DNA of 64,000 bases from Selenomonadales bacterium (GTDB lineage Bacteria > Bacillota > Negativicutes > Selenomonadales > Selenomonadaceae), in assembly GCA_900769615.1 (NCBI GenBank), contig CAAGHH010000024.1:59282-123281 (forward strand), read 5' to 3'. Both the position numbers and the translations under genes were made by a program. Below are positions 45,418 through 54,485 of this stretch, in pieces (the first letter of the stretch is position 1; each line of letters begins with the position of its first letter). The notes beneath the pieces are model-generated. The model had not been told where the DNA came from, did no database searches, and saw only the letters and a program-made list of their open reading frames with translations.

Positions 45418-47907
45418 TCAAAGTACCCCGCGATAATAATGTCCACGCGTAATATCTTTACCTTCCTGCTTCCGGAAATAATTTTCCTGTTCTTTAGTAA
45501 GCGGTGCCTTTATTGACATTGCTTTTACATACTCACTGACCGTTTGACAAATCTCTGCCTCAGTCATTGCCTTAGCTTCTATTTGCAAAGTACTAATGCC
45601 TATAGCTTTAAATTCATTTACCATCGGCAGCATTGACAATACTTTACTATTTAGTATATGCGTCCGGCAAAATTGATCGGTTACTAATGGAAATTTAGCA
45701 TTTTTACGATCTTTTAAATAAAAGCTTTGTTTTTCACATGGCTTAGTGCAAGCGCCCTTATCAATTCCGCCAATGAAGCTTCCTAACGGACAATATTCAG
45801 ATACCATTAATTCAAGCCGCCCATGAATTATGCAGCTGAGTGGCAATTTGCCTGCCGATAATTTTTTTATTTGCGATAAATTTAACTCAGGCGAAATAGT
45901 TGCTTCCGCTATTCCTAAATCATTAAAGACCTGCAACGTTTCACTATTATACGCTATCAACGAATAATCAGCATGAATTGGCAAATCCGTCAATTGTTTC
46001 ACTAAATACCAGGCACCAATATTATGCACATGAATAGTGACCGGTCTTATGCTGTCCTTACAGACCGCGAGGAGTTTTTCCAGCCCCTTTTGCTCGTTTT
46101 CCTTGATAATACGGGGTAAATTAACATCAAAACGAACTTTATGCTGACGAGCAATAGCTGCTGCCTGTTCATATTCTGCTGGTGTTATCACACTATGCTC
46201 GTATGATTCGCCACCGTATAAAATACCATCAGCACCACCTGCTATCGCTGCTTTTAATTGCGAAATGCTGGCTACCGACACCATAAGTTTCGCCGGCTTG
46301 ATGGTTGTTATAGCTGGCTCAGGTACATAATCTAATTTTGGTATTACTCGTTTAGCTTTTAACTCAGCTAAGCGCAAAGCATTTAGCGCCTCGACAGCCC
46401 GCCTGCGTGCCTCATTGATTTCACTCATTGGCACCATGACATTACCATCAATATCAATAGCCAGATCACAAATTTCGTAAACTGACGTTCCCATGCGATT
46501 AATCTGCTTAGCTACAACTTCGGCCGAAAGCGGTCTTTTCCTGGCTGCTTCACCAACGAAATCAGTAGCTCCCTGCGCGGTATTACCCTCATTGTCAGTC
46601 ATAGTAACCATAAGTTTTTCACCAACAGCAGCTTTCACCTGAACTGTTACTGGTATTCTTCGCACCGGTGCACCAGTATTATACATCGCTTTTGCTCTGG
46701 TCATAAGCTCGGCGTCGTATACTTTGAACACTCGATCATGTTCCCGCACAGCTGCCGGAATAGCAAAAGTAACCACAGCACCTGCAGCAGCTTTTTCTAT
46801 ATCATTCGCCTTAGCATCCGTCATAGTCTGAATTGTCGCCGTAACTCTGCCACCGACTTTCACCCAAAAATCAACCTGATCACCAATGCTTAAGCTGCCG
46901 CTTAATTTTACCGTAACAAGTCTTTTATCCCAATCATAGGCTTGAACCCGACCAATTAAAAGACCACGATTATTCGGACGGCGATCACTCATCATTGTCT
47001 TGCCGGGACGATTACATAAATAAGCTGTCGTAAAATCACGATTGAAAATTTGTGCCAGATTATTACGTTCTTCAACTGTTACCTGATAACCATTATCCGT
47101 ATAATAAGTATCTATTGCTTGCCGATAGGTACTAACTACCGTTGCAACATACTCCGGACGCTTCATACGTCCTTCAATTTTAAGCGATGCTACCCCCGCT
47201 GCTATCAATTCTGGCAATACTTCAATCGTATTTAAATCCCGTGGTGAAAGTAAATATTGACCGGCTTTACCAGCTAATACATCATCATTAGCAGCCGTAG
47301 CTAATGTATATGGCAAACGGCACGGCTGCGCACAACGACCACGATTGCCACTCCGTCCGCCAATCATACTGCTCATGAGGCACTGTCCTGAATAACACAC
47401 ACACAATGCACCATGCATAAATACTTCGATTTCTACCGGCGAATTTTGACAAATATAGCGAATCTCTTTTAAGGAAAGCTCCCTGGAAAGCACCACGCGC
47501 GTAAAGCCTAACTTAGCTAGTGCCAGCACACCAGCTAGATTATGCACTGTCATCTGCGTACTAGCATGCAGTGGAAGCAGCGGAACGGTTTCTTGTGCAA
47601 TTTTAGCTACACCAAGATCTTGCACTAAAACAGCATCTGCTCCCGCTGCTGCCAAAAATTTTAAATATTTTTTTAATGCCGGTATCTCTTCATCATCGAC
47701 GATAGTATTTACAGTAACGTTTATCAGCACGCCCCGTAAATGTGCAAAGTTTATTGCCTGCTTTAGCGCTGCTTCATCAAAATTATTCGCATAAGCCCTG
47801 GCCCCAAAGGCATTACCAGCTAAATATACTGCATTTGCACCGCTTTCTACTGCGGCTATAAGTGCCTCCATACTGCCAGCCGGTGCCAATAATTCTACCA
47901 CGTTCAT
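45418..47907 (-). CDS. peptidase U32 family protein with DUF3656 region (RlhA-like)
   Basis: U32 proteins include RlhA (23S rRNA C2501 hydroxylation) and TrhP (tRNA wobble U34 hydroxylation); long forms with a DUF3656 region resemble RlhA. The N-terminal half has LLAPAGSMEAL, VFMHGALCVCYSGQCLMSSM with the cysteine-rich cluster GNRGRCAQPCRLPY, and SLKIEGRMKRPEYVA. A second TIM-barrel-like part starts near residue 560 (LMVSVASISQLKAAI) and has GACTKPCEKQ. About 830 residues. The start is ATG 47907 or GTG 47901 after GGAGG; the GTG spacing of 8 is better. The substrate is unproven. Confidence 0.87.
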   Translation of the reverse strand: MNVVELLAPAGSMEALIAAVESGANAVYLAGNAFGARAYANNFDEAALKQAINFAHLRGVLINVTVNTIVDDEEIPALKKYLKFLAAAGADAVLVQDLGVAKIAQETVPLLPLHASTQMTVHNLAGVLALAKLGFTRVVLSRELSLKEIRYICQNSPVEIEVFMHGALCVCYSGQCLMSSMIGGRSGNRGRCAQPCRLPYTLATAANDDVLAGKAGQYLLSPRDLNTIEVLPELIAAGVASLKIEGRMKRPEYVATVVSTYRQAIDTYYTDNGYQVTVEERNNLAQIFNRDFTTAYLCNRPGKTMMSDRRPNNRGLLIGRVQAYDWDKRLVTVKLSGSLSIGDQVDFWVKVGGRVTATIQTMTDAKANDIEKAAAGAVVTFAIPAAVREHDRVFKVYDAELMTRAKAMYNTGAPVRRIPVTVQVKAAVGEKLMVTMTDNEGNTAQGATDFVGEAARKRPLSAEVVAKQINRMGTSVYEICDLAIDIDGNVMVPMSEINEARRRAVEALNALRLAELKAKRVIPKLDYVPEPAITTIKPAKLMVSVASISQLKAAIAGGADGILYGGESYEHSVITPAEYEQAAAIARQHKVRFDVNLPRIIKENEQKGLEKLLAVCKDSIRPVTIHVHNIGAWYLVKQLTDLPIHADYSLIAYNSETLQVFNDLGIAEATISPELNLSQIKKLSAGKLPLSCIIHGRLELMVSEYCPLGSFIGGIDKGACTKPCEKQSFYLKDRKNAKFPLVTDQFCRTHILNSKVLSMLPMVNEFKAIGISTLQIEAKAMTEAEICQTVSEYVKAMSIKAPLTKEQENYFRKQEGKDITRGHYYRGVL

Positions 47908-47943
47908 TTCCTCCAAATACAATAGTTAATTCATCTGTTAATT

Positions 47944-48606
47944 TTAATCCTTATTGTCAGCTGCTACAATATTCTCATCAGTCAAATTTTTATCAGCAGA
48001 GGCTATTCTTGCTGATTGCAGTTTTTGAACTTCTTCAAATAATTCCAGCTGCTCCGGATTTAAGCCTTGTACTGCTTCTTCCGTACTTGGCAATAACGGC
48101 AGCTCACTTAAGTCATTTATACCAAAAGAACGCAAAAATGTGTCAGTCGTACCGTAAAGTATCGGTCGACCGATTACCTTTTTGCGTCCGACTTCCGTTA
48201 TAAGATCTAGTTCTAACAGCTTCTGCAAGGCTCTTTCTACCCTGACACCACGAATATGCTCTATCTCGGGTTTGGTAATCGGCTGCTTAAAGGCTATAAT
48301 TGAAAGGGTCTCCATAGTGGGAGCTGATATTTTGCGGTCAACTACTTGACTTAATCGTTCCAGCGTCGCAAAGGCCTCAGGACGAGTTGCCAGCTGATAA
48401 CCGCCAGCAACCTGACGCAAAGTAAGTCCGCTACGGGAATCAATATAAGATTGCTGCAGCTCTGCTGTTAGTTTGGCTACAGTCTCAGCATCTACTTGCA
48501 AAATCTTTCCAATTTGAGCCGTTGTCATCGTATTGCCCGCAGCAAATAATACTGCTTCTAACATCTTAACTGGTGAAATTGCCAAATGCTCCCTACTTTC
48601 TGCCAT
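47944..48606 (-). CDS. scpB: segregation and condensation protein B
   Basis: Winged-helix partner of ScpA in the SMC condensin complex. Two winged-helix domains cover residues 1-170 (MLEAVLFAAGNTMTTAQIG, TLSIIAFKQPITKPEIEHIRG, GRPILYGTTDTFL). The tail after 175 is acidic and variable. The ATG at 48606 follows AAGGAGGGG at a spacing of 7 inside the scpA 3' end, an overlap of 14 bases, so the two are coupled. Confidence 0.95.
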   Translation of the reverse strand: MAESREHLAISPVKMLEAVLFAAGNTMTTAQIGKILQVDAETVAKLTAELQQSYIDSRSGLTLRQVAGGYQLATRPEAFATLERLSQVVDRKISAPTMETLSIIAFKQPITKPEIEHIRGVRVERALQKLLELDLITEVGRKKVIGRPILYGTTDTFLRSFGINDLSELPLLPSTEEAVQGLNPEQLELFEEVQKLQSARIASADKNLTDENIVAADNKD

Positions 48607-49348
48607 CGTTTATCCCCTCCTTGGCACTATCAGCTGCTATCATCGCAATGTATATTTCAGCAAAAGGCCGCTGCTGAGTTACTTTAATTGATTTTAACTT
48701 AATCAGCTCTAACAACGCTAAAAAGGTAACGATAAGCTCCGTTTTATTACCCGTTTCAAATGCTTCAATGAACAATAATTTACCACCGCTGCGCTTTAAA
48801 AGCGTCACAATCATTGTCATTTTTTGTTTAATACTATACGGCTGCGGTTCCACTAATACCCTTGGAATACTTAGCTCCGCTTTTAACGAAAGAACCGTTT
48901 TAAAGGCGTCTAACAATGACTCAAGTGAAAGATTCGCTGGGGGCAGATGTTTCACTGGCAATACCATTGGTTCTCGGCTTATATAACGCTCCTTAACCAC
49001 TGCCATATCAGTTAACAGATTGCTTACTTCCTTAAACTTACGGTACTCTAAAATCCTTTGCACAAGCTCAATACGCGGATCAAGCTCATCCTCATCCGCA
49101 CTAGCTTCATTTTTGGGCAACATCATTTTTGATTTTATTTGCAAAAGTGTTGCCGCCATTACCAAAAATGAACTGGCTATCTCGATATTAAATTCTCGAT
49201 AACGATCCAAATAAGCTAAATATTGCCGCGTAAGTTCAGCTATTGGTATATCGTAAATATCAATTTTATTTTTTTCAATAAGATGCAGCAAAAGATCCAT
49301 TGGACCTTCAAATGCAGCTAATTTTATTTTATAATCATCCATCATCAC
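48593..49348 (-). CDS. scpA: segregation and condensation protein A
   Basis: Kleisin that bridges the SMC dimer heads. N-terminal helices (KLAAFEGPMDLLLHLIEKNKI, the typical opening) bind SMC and the C-terminal winged helix (ELIVTFLALLELIKLKSIKV) binds the other head. 251 residues. The first codons are GTG-ATG-ATG with no Shine-Dalgarno sequence in front, one base after the M50 gene stop. Translation is probably coupled to the upstream gene. Confidence 0.94.
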   Translation of the reverse strand: MMMDDYKIKLAAFEGPMDLLLHLIEKNKIDIYDIPIAELTRQYLAYLDRYREFNIEIASSFLVMAATLLQIKSKMMLPKNEASADEDELDPRIELVQRILEYRKFKEVSNLLTDMAVVKERYISREPMVLPVKHLPPANLSLESLLDAFKTVLSLKAELSIPRVLVEPQPYSIKQKMTMIVTLLKRSGGKLLFIEAFETGNKTELIVTFLALLELIKLKSIKVTQQRPFAEIYIAMIAADSAKEGINDGRK

Positions 49349-49349
49349 A

Positions 49350-49982
49350 TTAGTTTAAAAAAAAAGGTGACAACAGCAAGCCAAATATATGCCATATTGC
49401 AGCCCGGCAGGGAATCAAAATCATACTCAATACTGGTGTCATAAGCAAAACAATGAGTATAAGTAAACTATAGCGCTCTAAACCAGCCAGTTTATAAGCT
49501 AAATCGCGTGGTAAAATATTCATCAAAACATGCGCCCCATCAAGTGGTGGCAATGGCAATAGATTAAATATAGCAAAACCTATATTATATTCAATGATTA
49601 ATTGAAAAACCGTATAAATTCCCGTTGTTATATTACCACCTAAACGATCATATAGCAGCAAGAGAAACAAGGTCAAAAAAGCTGTTACCAAATTGGCCAT
49701 TGGACCAGCTAACGATACTAAAATATCATCACGCTTTGGCTGTTTAAAATTATTAGGATTTATCATAACTGGTTTAGCCCAGCCAAAATGCACTAAAAAC
49801 AGCATTATCATTCCTATCGGGTCAATATGCGCCCGCGGATTAAGCGTTAGTCTTCCTGTCAGCCGTGGCGTAAAATCGCCTAACCATACTGCTACCTGAG
49901 CATGAGCATACTCATGTACTACCATTGCAATAATAAGTCCAGGAATACCTGCTACTATTTGCATTAGACTAAAATCGAACAT
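49350..49982 (-). CDS. site-2 protease-like M50 family membrane metalloprotease
   Basis: Integral membrane protease of the short M50 (YwhC/RseP-related) type. The zinc motif HEYAH is at MVVHEYAHAQVAVWLG, and the second metal motif is PLPPLDGAHVL. Several membrane segments are visible (FLTLFLLLLYD, YSLLILIVLLMTPVLSMILI). 210 residues. The substrate is unknown. Its place between scpA and the Nudix gene is common in Firmicutes. Confidence 0.9.
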   Translation of the reverse strand: MFDFSLMQIVAGIPGLIIAMVVHEYAHAQVAVWLGDFTPRLTGRLTLNPRAHIDPIGMIMLFLVHFGWAKPVMINPNNFKQPKRDDILVSLAGPMANLVTAFLTLFLLLLYDRLGGNITTGIYTVFQLIIEYNIGFAIFNLLPLPPLDGAHVLMNILPRDLAYKLAGLERYSLLILIVLLMTPVLSMILIPCRAAIWHIFGLLLSPFFLN

Positions 49983-50006
49983 ACAATCCTCCGACCACCT
50001 AAAATA

Positions 50007-50567
50007 TTACTTATTTTCACGTAAACGACGCTCTAGTAACAGAATCGCCGTAACGGATTTAGCATCATAAATCCGCCCATCTAATACCATTTGCACGGCT
50101 TCCGTTAATGAAAGCTTCACTACATTGATAAATTCATCATCATCCGTATGCTGTTGACCAGCTTTTAATCCTTCAGCTATATACAAATGAATATATTCAT
50201 TTGAAAAACCAACAGTAGTGGCAATCGTCGTGAGCTTTTCTATATTTTCAGCACTATAACCTGTTTCCTCAGACAGCTCCCGCGTCGCACAGAGCAGCGG
50301 ATCTTCATCTGGTGCATCCAGCTTGCCTGCTGGTATCTCCAAAGTTATTTTATGAATTGGATACCTATACTGCTTAACCAAAATAATTCGGCCATCAGGC
50401 AGAACTGGTATTACAGCCGATGCGCCCTGATGCTTTATCCATTCACGAGTTGATTCGTTGCCATTCGGCAATTTTACAGTATCACGTTTTACATGCAGCA
50501 GCGTACCATCAAAAATATCTTCACTTTTTATCTTAGTTTCAACTAAATTTTTTTCTTCTTCGGTCAT
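50007..50567 (-). CDS. Nudix hydrolase, ADP-ribose pyrophosphatase type
   Basis: Probably splits ADP-ribose to AMP and ribose-5-phosphate, a housekeeping reaction. The Nudix box is GKLDAPDEDPLLCATRELSE followed by ETGY: the REL-x-EE-T-G core is intact, with one extra residue between G and the first E compared with the strict consensus. The protein opens EIFDGTLLHVKRDT-like (residues 18-30: SEDIFDGTLLHVKRDT). 186 residues from the ATG at 50567, with GGAGG at a spacing of 8. It lies 25 bases after recN in the run. Confidence 0.9.
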   Translation of the reverse strand: MTEEEKNLVETKIKSEDIFDGTLLHVKRDTVKLPNGNESTREWIKHQGASAVIPVLPDGRIILVKQYRYPIHKITLEIPAGKLDAPDEDPLLCATRELSEETGYSAENIEKLTTIATTVGFSNEYIHLYIAEGLKAGQQHTDDDEFINVVKLSLTEAVQMVLDGRIYDAKSVTAILLLERRLRENK

Positions 50568-50592
50568 GAGCATTTCCTCCATCCTGACTTTT

Positions 50593-52302
50593 TTAACTTT
50601 TGCTGAAATTTTGCTTTTTTATCCGAGCATGACTTACCATTTCCTTAGCGTTATCAAGCGATGCTGTTGTAACATCAGCCCCTGATGCCATGCGAGCAAT
50701 TTCGCTTATGCGTTCCCGCTCAGTAAGCGGCCTGATTTTAGTAATGGTATTTTCACCAGCAGATTCCTTGGCTATATAAAGATGTATGTCCGCCATGCAA
50801 GCAATCTGCGGTAAATGCGTGATGCACAAAACCTGCTTATAAGCTGCCACCAAAGCAATTCGTTCAGCTACCATCTGCGCTGTACGACCGCCAATACCAG
50901 TATCAATTTCATCAAATACCATACTAGGCACTGATGAGTCTCTCGATGCAGCTACAGTCTTTATCGCCAAGGCAATTCGTGAAAGCTCACCGCCTGAAGC
51001 AACTTTTTGCAATAACTTTTCCTGCTCACCAGGATTAGCTGAGAAAAACATCTCCACATTATCATTGCCTGTAGGCAAATATTTATCTGCTGGCGTGACA
51101 TCTATCCTAAAAACAGCCTTGGGCATTCCCAATGCCTGCAATTGCTCACAAATAGAGCGTGACAATTCTAAGGCTGCGCGTTTTCTAAGCCGGGTAAGCT
51201 CAGCGGCCTTAATTTTAAGCCGCCCCTTTAGCGTTTCTATTTCCTTGACCATTGCTGCCATATCATCATCATAATTTTCAATAGCAGTCAGTTCCTGCTG
51301 CACCTTTTGCTGATGAGCTAGTACATCTGCTATCGTGGCACCATATTTTTTACGCAAACGATAAATAACGTCCATGCGCTGCTGCAATTTATCTAACTTT
51401 TCTGGACTAAATTCCATAGATTCGCCATAATCGCGAACCTCATAGGCTGCTTCCTGCAAGGAAATATAGGCTTCTTCAACAATTTTCAAGGCATTAGCTA
51501 ACGAATCATCATACGTTGTCATGTCCTCAAGATTTTTCTTAACCTGAGATAAAGCCACTAAAACACCGACACCGCCTTTATTGCCATTATCGAGCAAATT
51601 ATATGAATCCTCGACAAAACCAGCAATTTTCTCCGCATGAGACAGCTTGCGTATTTCGCTTTCCAGCGCTTCATCTTCATTTTCCTGCAATTTAGCTTCA
51701 CTTATTTCTTTATCCTGCCAGCGAAGCATATCCAAACGCTGCGCATATTCACGAGAAGCTTGTTCCTTTTCCGTATAATCCTTTTGCTTTTCACGCCATT
51801 TATCATAAACTAAACGGTAGGCAGCTATTGCCTCAAGCAAATCCGGATCATAGCTGTTTAAAAGCTGAAACTGACTTTCTTCTTTTAATAAAGACAAATT
51901 TTCATTTTGCCCATGAATATCAACTAAAAACGAGCCTATTTGTTTCAAAACAGCTAACGTCACATGACAGCCATTAACCAGCACCATGCTCCGCCCGCCC
52001 CGCGTAACCTGACGAGTTATTATCAAAAGTCCTTCTGAATCATCAATGGCTTGCTGATTTAACAATTCATGAAGTCCTAATGATTCATCGTCCAAAGAAA
52101 ACACTGCTTCTACCCGCAGCCAATCACAACCAGTACGAATAGAATCAGCTGATATACGATGCCCTAGAATTGCTCCTAATGAATCAATAAGTATTGATTT
52201 ACCCGCACCGGTTTCACCGGTCAGGATATTTAGACCTGAACCAAATTCCACCTGAACGTGCTCTAACAGCGCAAAATTCCAGACAGTCAACGTCTTAAGC
52301 AT
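50593..52302 (-). CDS. recN: DNA repair protein RecN
   Basis: SMC-like ATPase that acts at double-strand breaks. Walker A is GETGAGKSILIDSL (residues about 29-42), two coiled-coil arms fill the middle, and the ABC signature (VASGGELSRIALAIKTV) and Walker B (SMVFDEIDTGIGG) lie in the C-terminal part. 569 residues from the ATG at 52302, which has AAAGGAG at a spacing of 8-9. An in-frame TTG one codon upstream is possible. The argR-recN order is typical. Confidence 0.96.
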   Translation of the reverse strand: MLKTLTVWNFALLEHVQVEFGSGLNILTGETGAGKSILIDSLGAILGHRISADSIRTGCDWLRVEAVFSLDDESLGLHELLNQQAIDDSEGLLIITRQVTRGGRSMVLVNGCHVTLAVLKQIGSFLVDIHGQNENLSLLKEESQFQLLNSYDPDLLEAIAAYRLVYDKWREKQKDYTEKEQASREYAQRLDMLRWQDKEISEAKLQENEDEALESEIRKLSHAEKIAGFVEDSYNLLDNGNKGGVGVLVALSQVKKNLEDMTTYDDSLANALKIVEEAYISLQEAAYEVRDYGESMEFSPEKLDKLQQRMDVIYRLRKKYGATIADVLAHQQKVQQELTAIENYDDDMAAMVKEIETLKGRLKIKAAELTRLRKRAALELSRSICEQLQALGMPKAVFRIDVTPADKYLPTGNDNVEMFFSANPGEQEKLLQKVASGGELSRIALAIKTVAASRDSSVPSMVFDEIDTGIGGRTAQMVAERIALVAAYKQVLCITHLPQIACMADIHLYIAKESAGENTITKIRPLTERERISEIARMASGADVTTASLDNAKEMVSHARIKKQNFSKS

Positions 52303-52315
52303 CAAGCGATCTCCT

Positions 52316-52768
52316 TTATTTTGTATATGAATGCAACCTGTTCATGATTCTTTCGGTTGCTTCTTTCGGTTTTATCACCACAATAATATTATCATCGCCT
52401 GCAACCGTGCCGATAATTTCTGGCCAGTTAGCATGATCCAGCGCCGAAGCTACCGTATTAGCACCGCCTGGCAAAGTTTTTATCACAATTATATTTTCGC
52501 TGCAATCACAGTTAATCACCGTATCTTGAAACAACCGCTGCATTCTGTCTTCTGAAAATATAATCGCATTGCGCATTGGCGAAGCATAGCGATAGCGACC
52601 ATCACCGGTTGGAACCTTTATCAGCATCAATTCTTTGATATCCCGCGAAACTGTCGCCTGCGTTACCTTTATCCGTCGCTGCCGTAAAGCTTCGGCTAAA
52701 TCCTCCTGCGTTTCAATAACCTGATTTTCGATTATATTTTTTATTACTGCATGTCGTGCGCTTTTCAT
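52316..52768 (-). CDS. argR: arginine repressor ArgR/AhrC
   Basis: Hexameric arginine-dependent repressor of arginine synthesis and activator of catabolism. The N-terminal winged helix (KNIIENQVIETQEDLAEAL, QATVSRDIKELMLIKV) is followed by the hexamerisation and arginine-binding domain (residues 75-148), with GTVAGDDNIIVV carrying the Asp pair. 150 residues. No ARG box could be checked by alignment. Confidence 0.95.
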   Translation of the reverse strand: MKSARHAVIKNIIENQVIETQEDLAEALRQRRIKVTQATVSRDIKELMLIKVPTGDGRYRYASPMRNAIIFSEDRMQRLFQDTVINCDCSENIIVIKTLPGGANTVASALDHANWPEIIGTVAGDDNIIVVIKPKEATERIMNRLHSYTK

Positions 52769-52805
52769 ATCATCACCTTGCCCTCACTTTTACTTAATAA
52801 AAGCT

Positions 52806-53663
52806 TTACATAGCTGTATCTTTCCAAAGCTTAGTCCGCAAAATCTGATAGTAGTCTTTGTCCTCAAATTTTACAATACCAGCCTGAACTGTTGATTTTA
52901 CTACTGTTACTTCATCGCCTGGCAACAATCTAAAGCTTTCCTGTCCATCAAATGTTATTATTATATCCTGATGAATTGCTGCGATTTTAATATGCACCGC
53001 ATCGTCTTCACCTACAACTAGGGGACGCATGTTAAAGGTATGCGCACAAATCGGTGTCACTAAAAGCGCTCGTATCGTCGGATTCATAATCGGTCCGCCC
53101 GCGGAAAGTGAATAGGCAGTTGAACCTGTAGGCGTTGCCACTATCACACCATCAGCCTTGTAATCCATCAAATGCGATTCATTAATACTAAGACCTAAAT
53201 GCAACATTCTAGCTACTCCGCCTTTGGTAATAACTACATCATTTATTGCATGCCCCAAAAAACGCTCCCGTTGGTTTGATTTCACAAATCCAGCTAAAAG
53301 CAATCGATGTTCGACTATATAATCACCATCTAATATTTTTTGCAACTTTATCTCTAGTTCATCCGGTTCAATGTCTGCCATAAAGCCCAAGGTACCAATA
53401 TTTACGCCACAGACTGGCACCGCCATTGCACCATAGCGGCGGCATACTCCTAACAGCGTACCATCACCACCGAGGCTCAAGGCTATATCAGCCGGTGTTG
53501 TTTCAATATCTGGCACTCCATATTCTTCCAAGCCAAAAAATCGTGATTCATCAACTGGCATTATAATTCTTACTGATTTATCACAGTAAAACCGCACAAT
53601 CCGGCTCAGCATCATTGGCGATTGCGGTTTATCAACATTAGGAAACACCGCCATGGTAAGCAT
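52806..53663 (-). CDS. nadK: NAD kinase
   Basis: Makes NADP from NAD and ATP or polyphosphate. The signature LGGDGTLLG is at about residues 66-74, NIGTLGFMAD follows, and the second motif is ATPTGSTAYSLSAGGPI. 285 residues from the ATG at 53663, with a GAGG upstream. It lies 12 bases after tlyA and 37 before argR. Confidence 0.96.
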   Translation of the reverse strand: MLTMAVFPNVDKPQSPMMLSRIVRFYCDKSVRIIMPVDESRFFGLEEYGVPDIETTPADIALSLGGDGTLLGVCRRYGAMAVPVCGVNIGTLGFMADIEPDELEIKLQKILDGDYIVEHRLLLAGFVKSNQRERFLGHAINDVVITKGGVARMLHLGLSINESHLMDYKADGVIVATPTGSTAYSLSAGGPIMNPTIRALLVTPICAHTFNMRPLVVGEDDAVHIKIAAIHQDIIITFDGQESFRLLPGDEVTVVKSTVQAGIVKFEDKDYYQILRTKLWKDTAM

Positions 53664-53675
53664 AATCTCACATCC

Positions 53676-54485
53676 TCATTTATCAAGGGCTGCATGAGCT
53701 TCAATTACCACTTGCTTTATCTTATCGGCAGTAACTGTATCTTCCTCAGCCTTGCTTTTCGTTAAACGCACTAGATATTCGATATTTCCCTCTGGCCCTT
53801 TTACGGGCGAAAAAGTAAGTGCCTGCACCGTAAAGCCTGTTTCACGAGCAAAGTCAATGACATTTACAATAACCTGTTCATGAACCTTGGGATCACGAAC
53901 CACGCCTTTTTTGCCAACTAATTCCCGACCAGCCTCAAATTGCGGTTTAATCAAGGCCACTACTTCGCCATCTTCCTTCAATAACGAATAGGTAACCGGC
54001 AGCACCTTGACTAGTGATATAAAAGCAACATCAATCGAGGCAAAATCCAACAATTCACCAATGTCTGCTGGCGTCACATTGCGAATATTCGTCCGTTCCA
54101 TGTTAACAACACGTTCATCAGTACGCAGCTTCCATGCCAATTGTCCATAACCAACATCGATAGCAAACACCTTAACTGCCCCATTTTGCAGCATGCAATC
54201 GGTAAAACCACCAGTCGATGCGCCAATGTCAGCGCAGCGTTTAGCAGCAATTTCTACGCCAAACTCCTGCATTGCCTTGGCAAGCTTTAACCCGCCTCGG
54301 CTGACATAAGGTATATCATGTCCTAACAGACGGATTTCAGCCTCGGCTTTTACCGTAGCTCCAGCCTTATCTATTTTTTGATTATCTACCAGCACTTCGC
54401 CAGCCATAATCATGCGTTTAGCCCGCTCACGGCTGCCGGCAAGACCTTTCTCTACTAGCAATATATCTAATCTTTGTTTTGCCAT
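53676..54485 (-). CDS. tlyA: TlyA-family rRNA methyltransferase (hemolysin A-like)
   Basis: 2'-O-methyltransferase of 16S and 23S rRNA in actinobacteria; the exact target in Firmicutes is not settled. An N-terminal S4 domain (QRLDILLVEKGLAGSRERAKR, 1-62) is followed by an FtsJ-type methyltransferase (CADIGASTGGFTDCMLQNGA as the SAM motif, SIDVAFISLVKVLP). 269 residues. It overlaps dxs by 19 bases. Confidence 0.9.
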   Translation of the reverse strand: MAKQRLDILLVEKGLAGSRERAKRMIMAGEVLVDNQKIDKAGATVKAEAEIRLLGHDIPYVSRGGLKLAKAMQEFGVEIAAKRCADIGASTGGFTDCMLQNGAVKVFAIDVGYGQLAWKLRTDERVVNMERTNIRNVTPADIGELLDFASIDVAFISLVKVLPVTYSLLKEDGEVVALIKPQFEAGRELVGKKGVVRDPKVHEQVIVNVIDFARETGFTVQALTFSPVKGPEGNIEYLVRLTKSKAEEDTVTADKIKQVVIEAHAALDK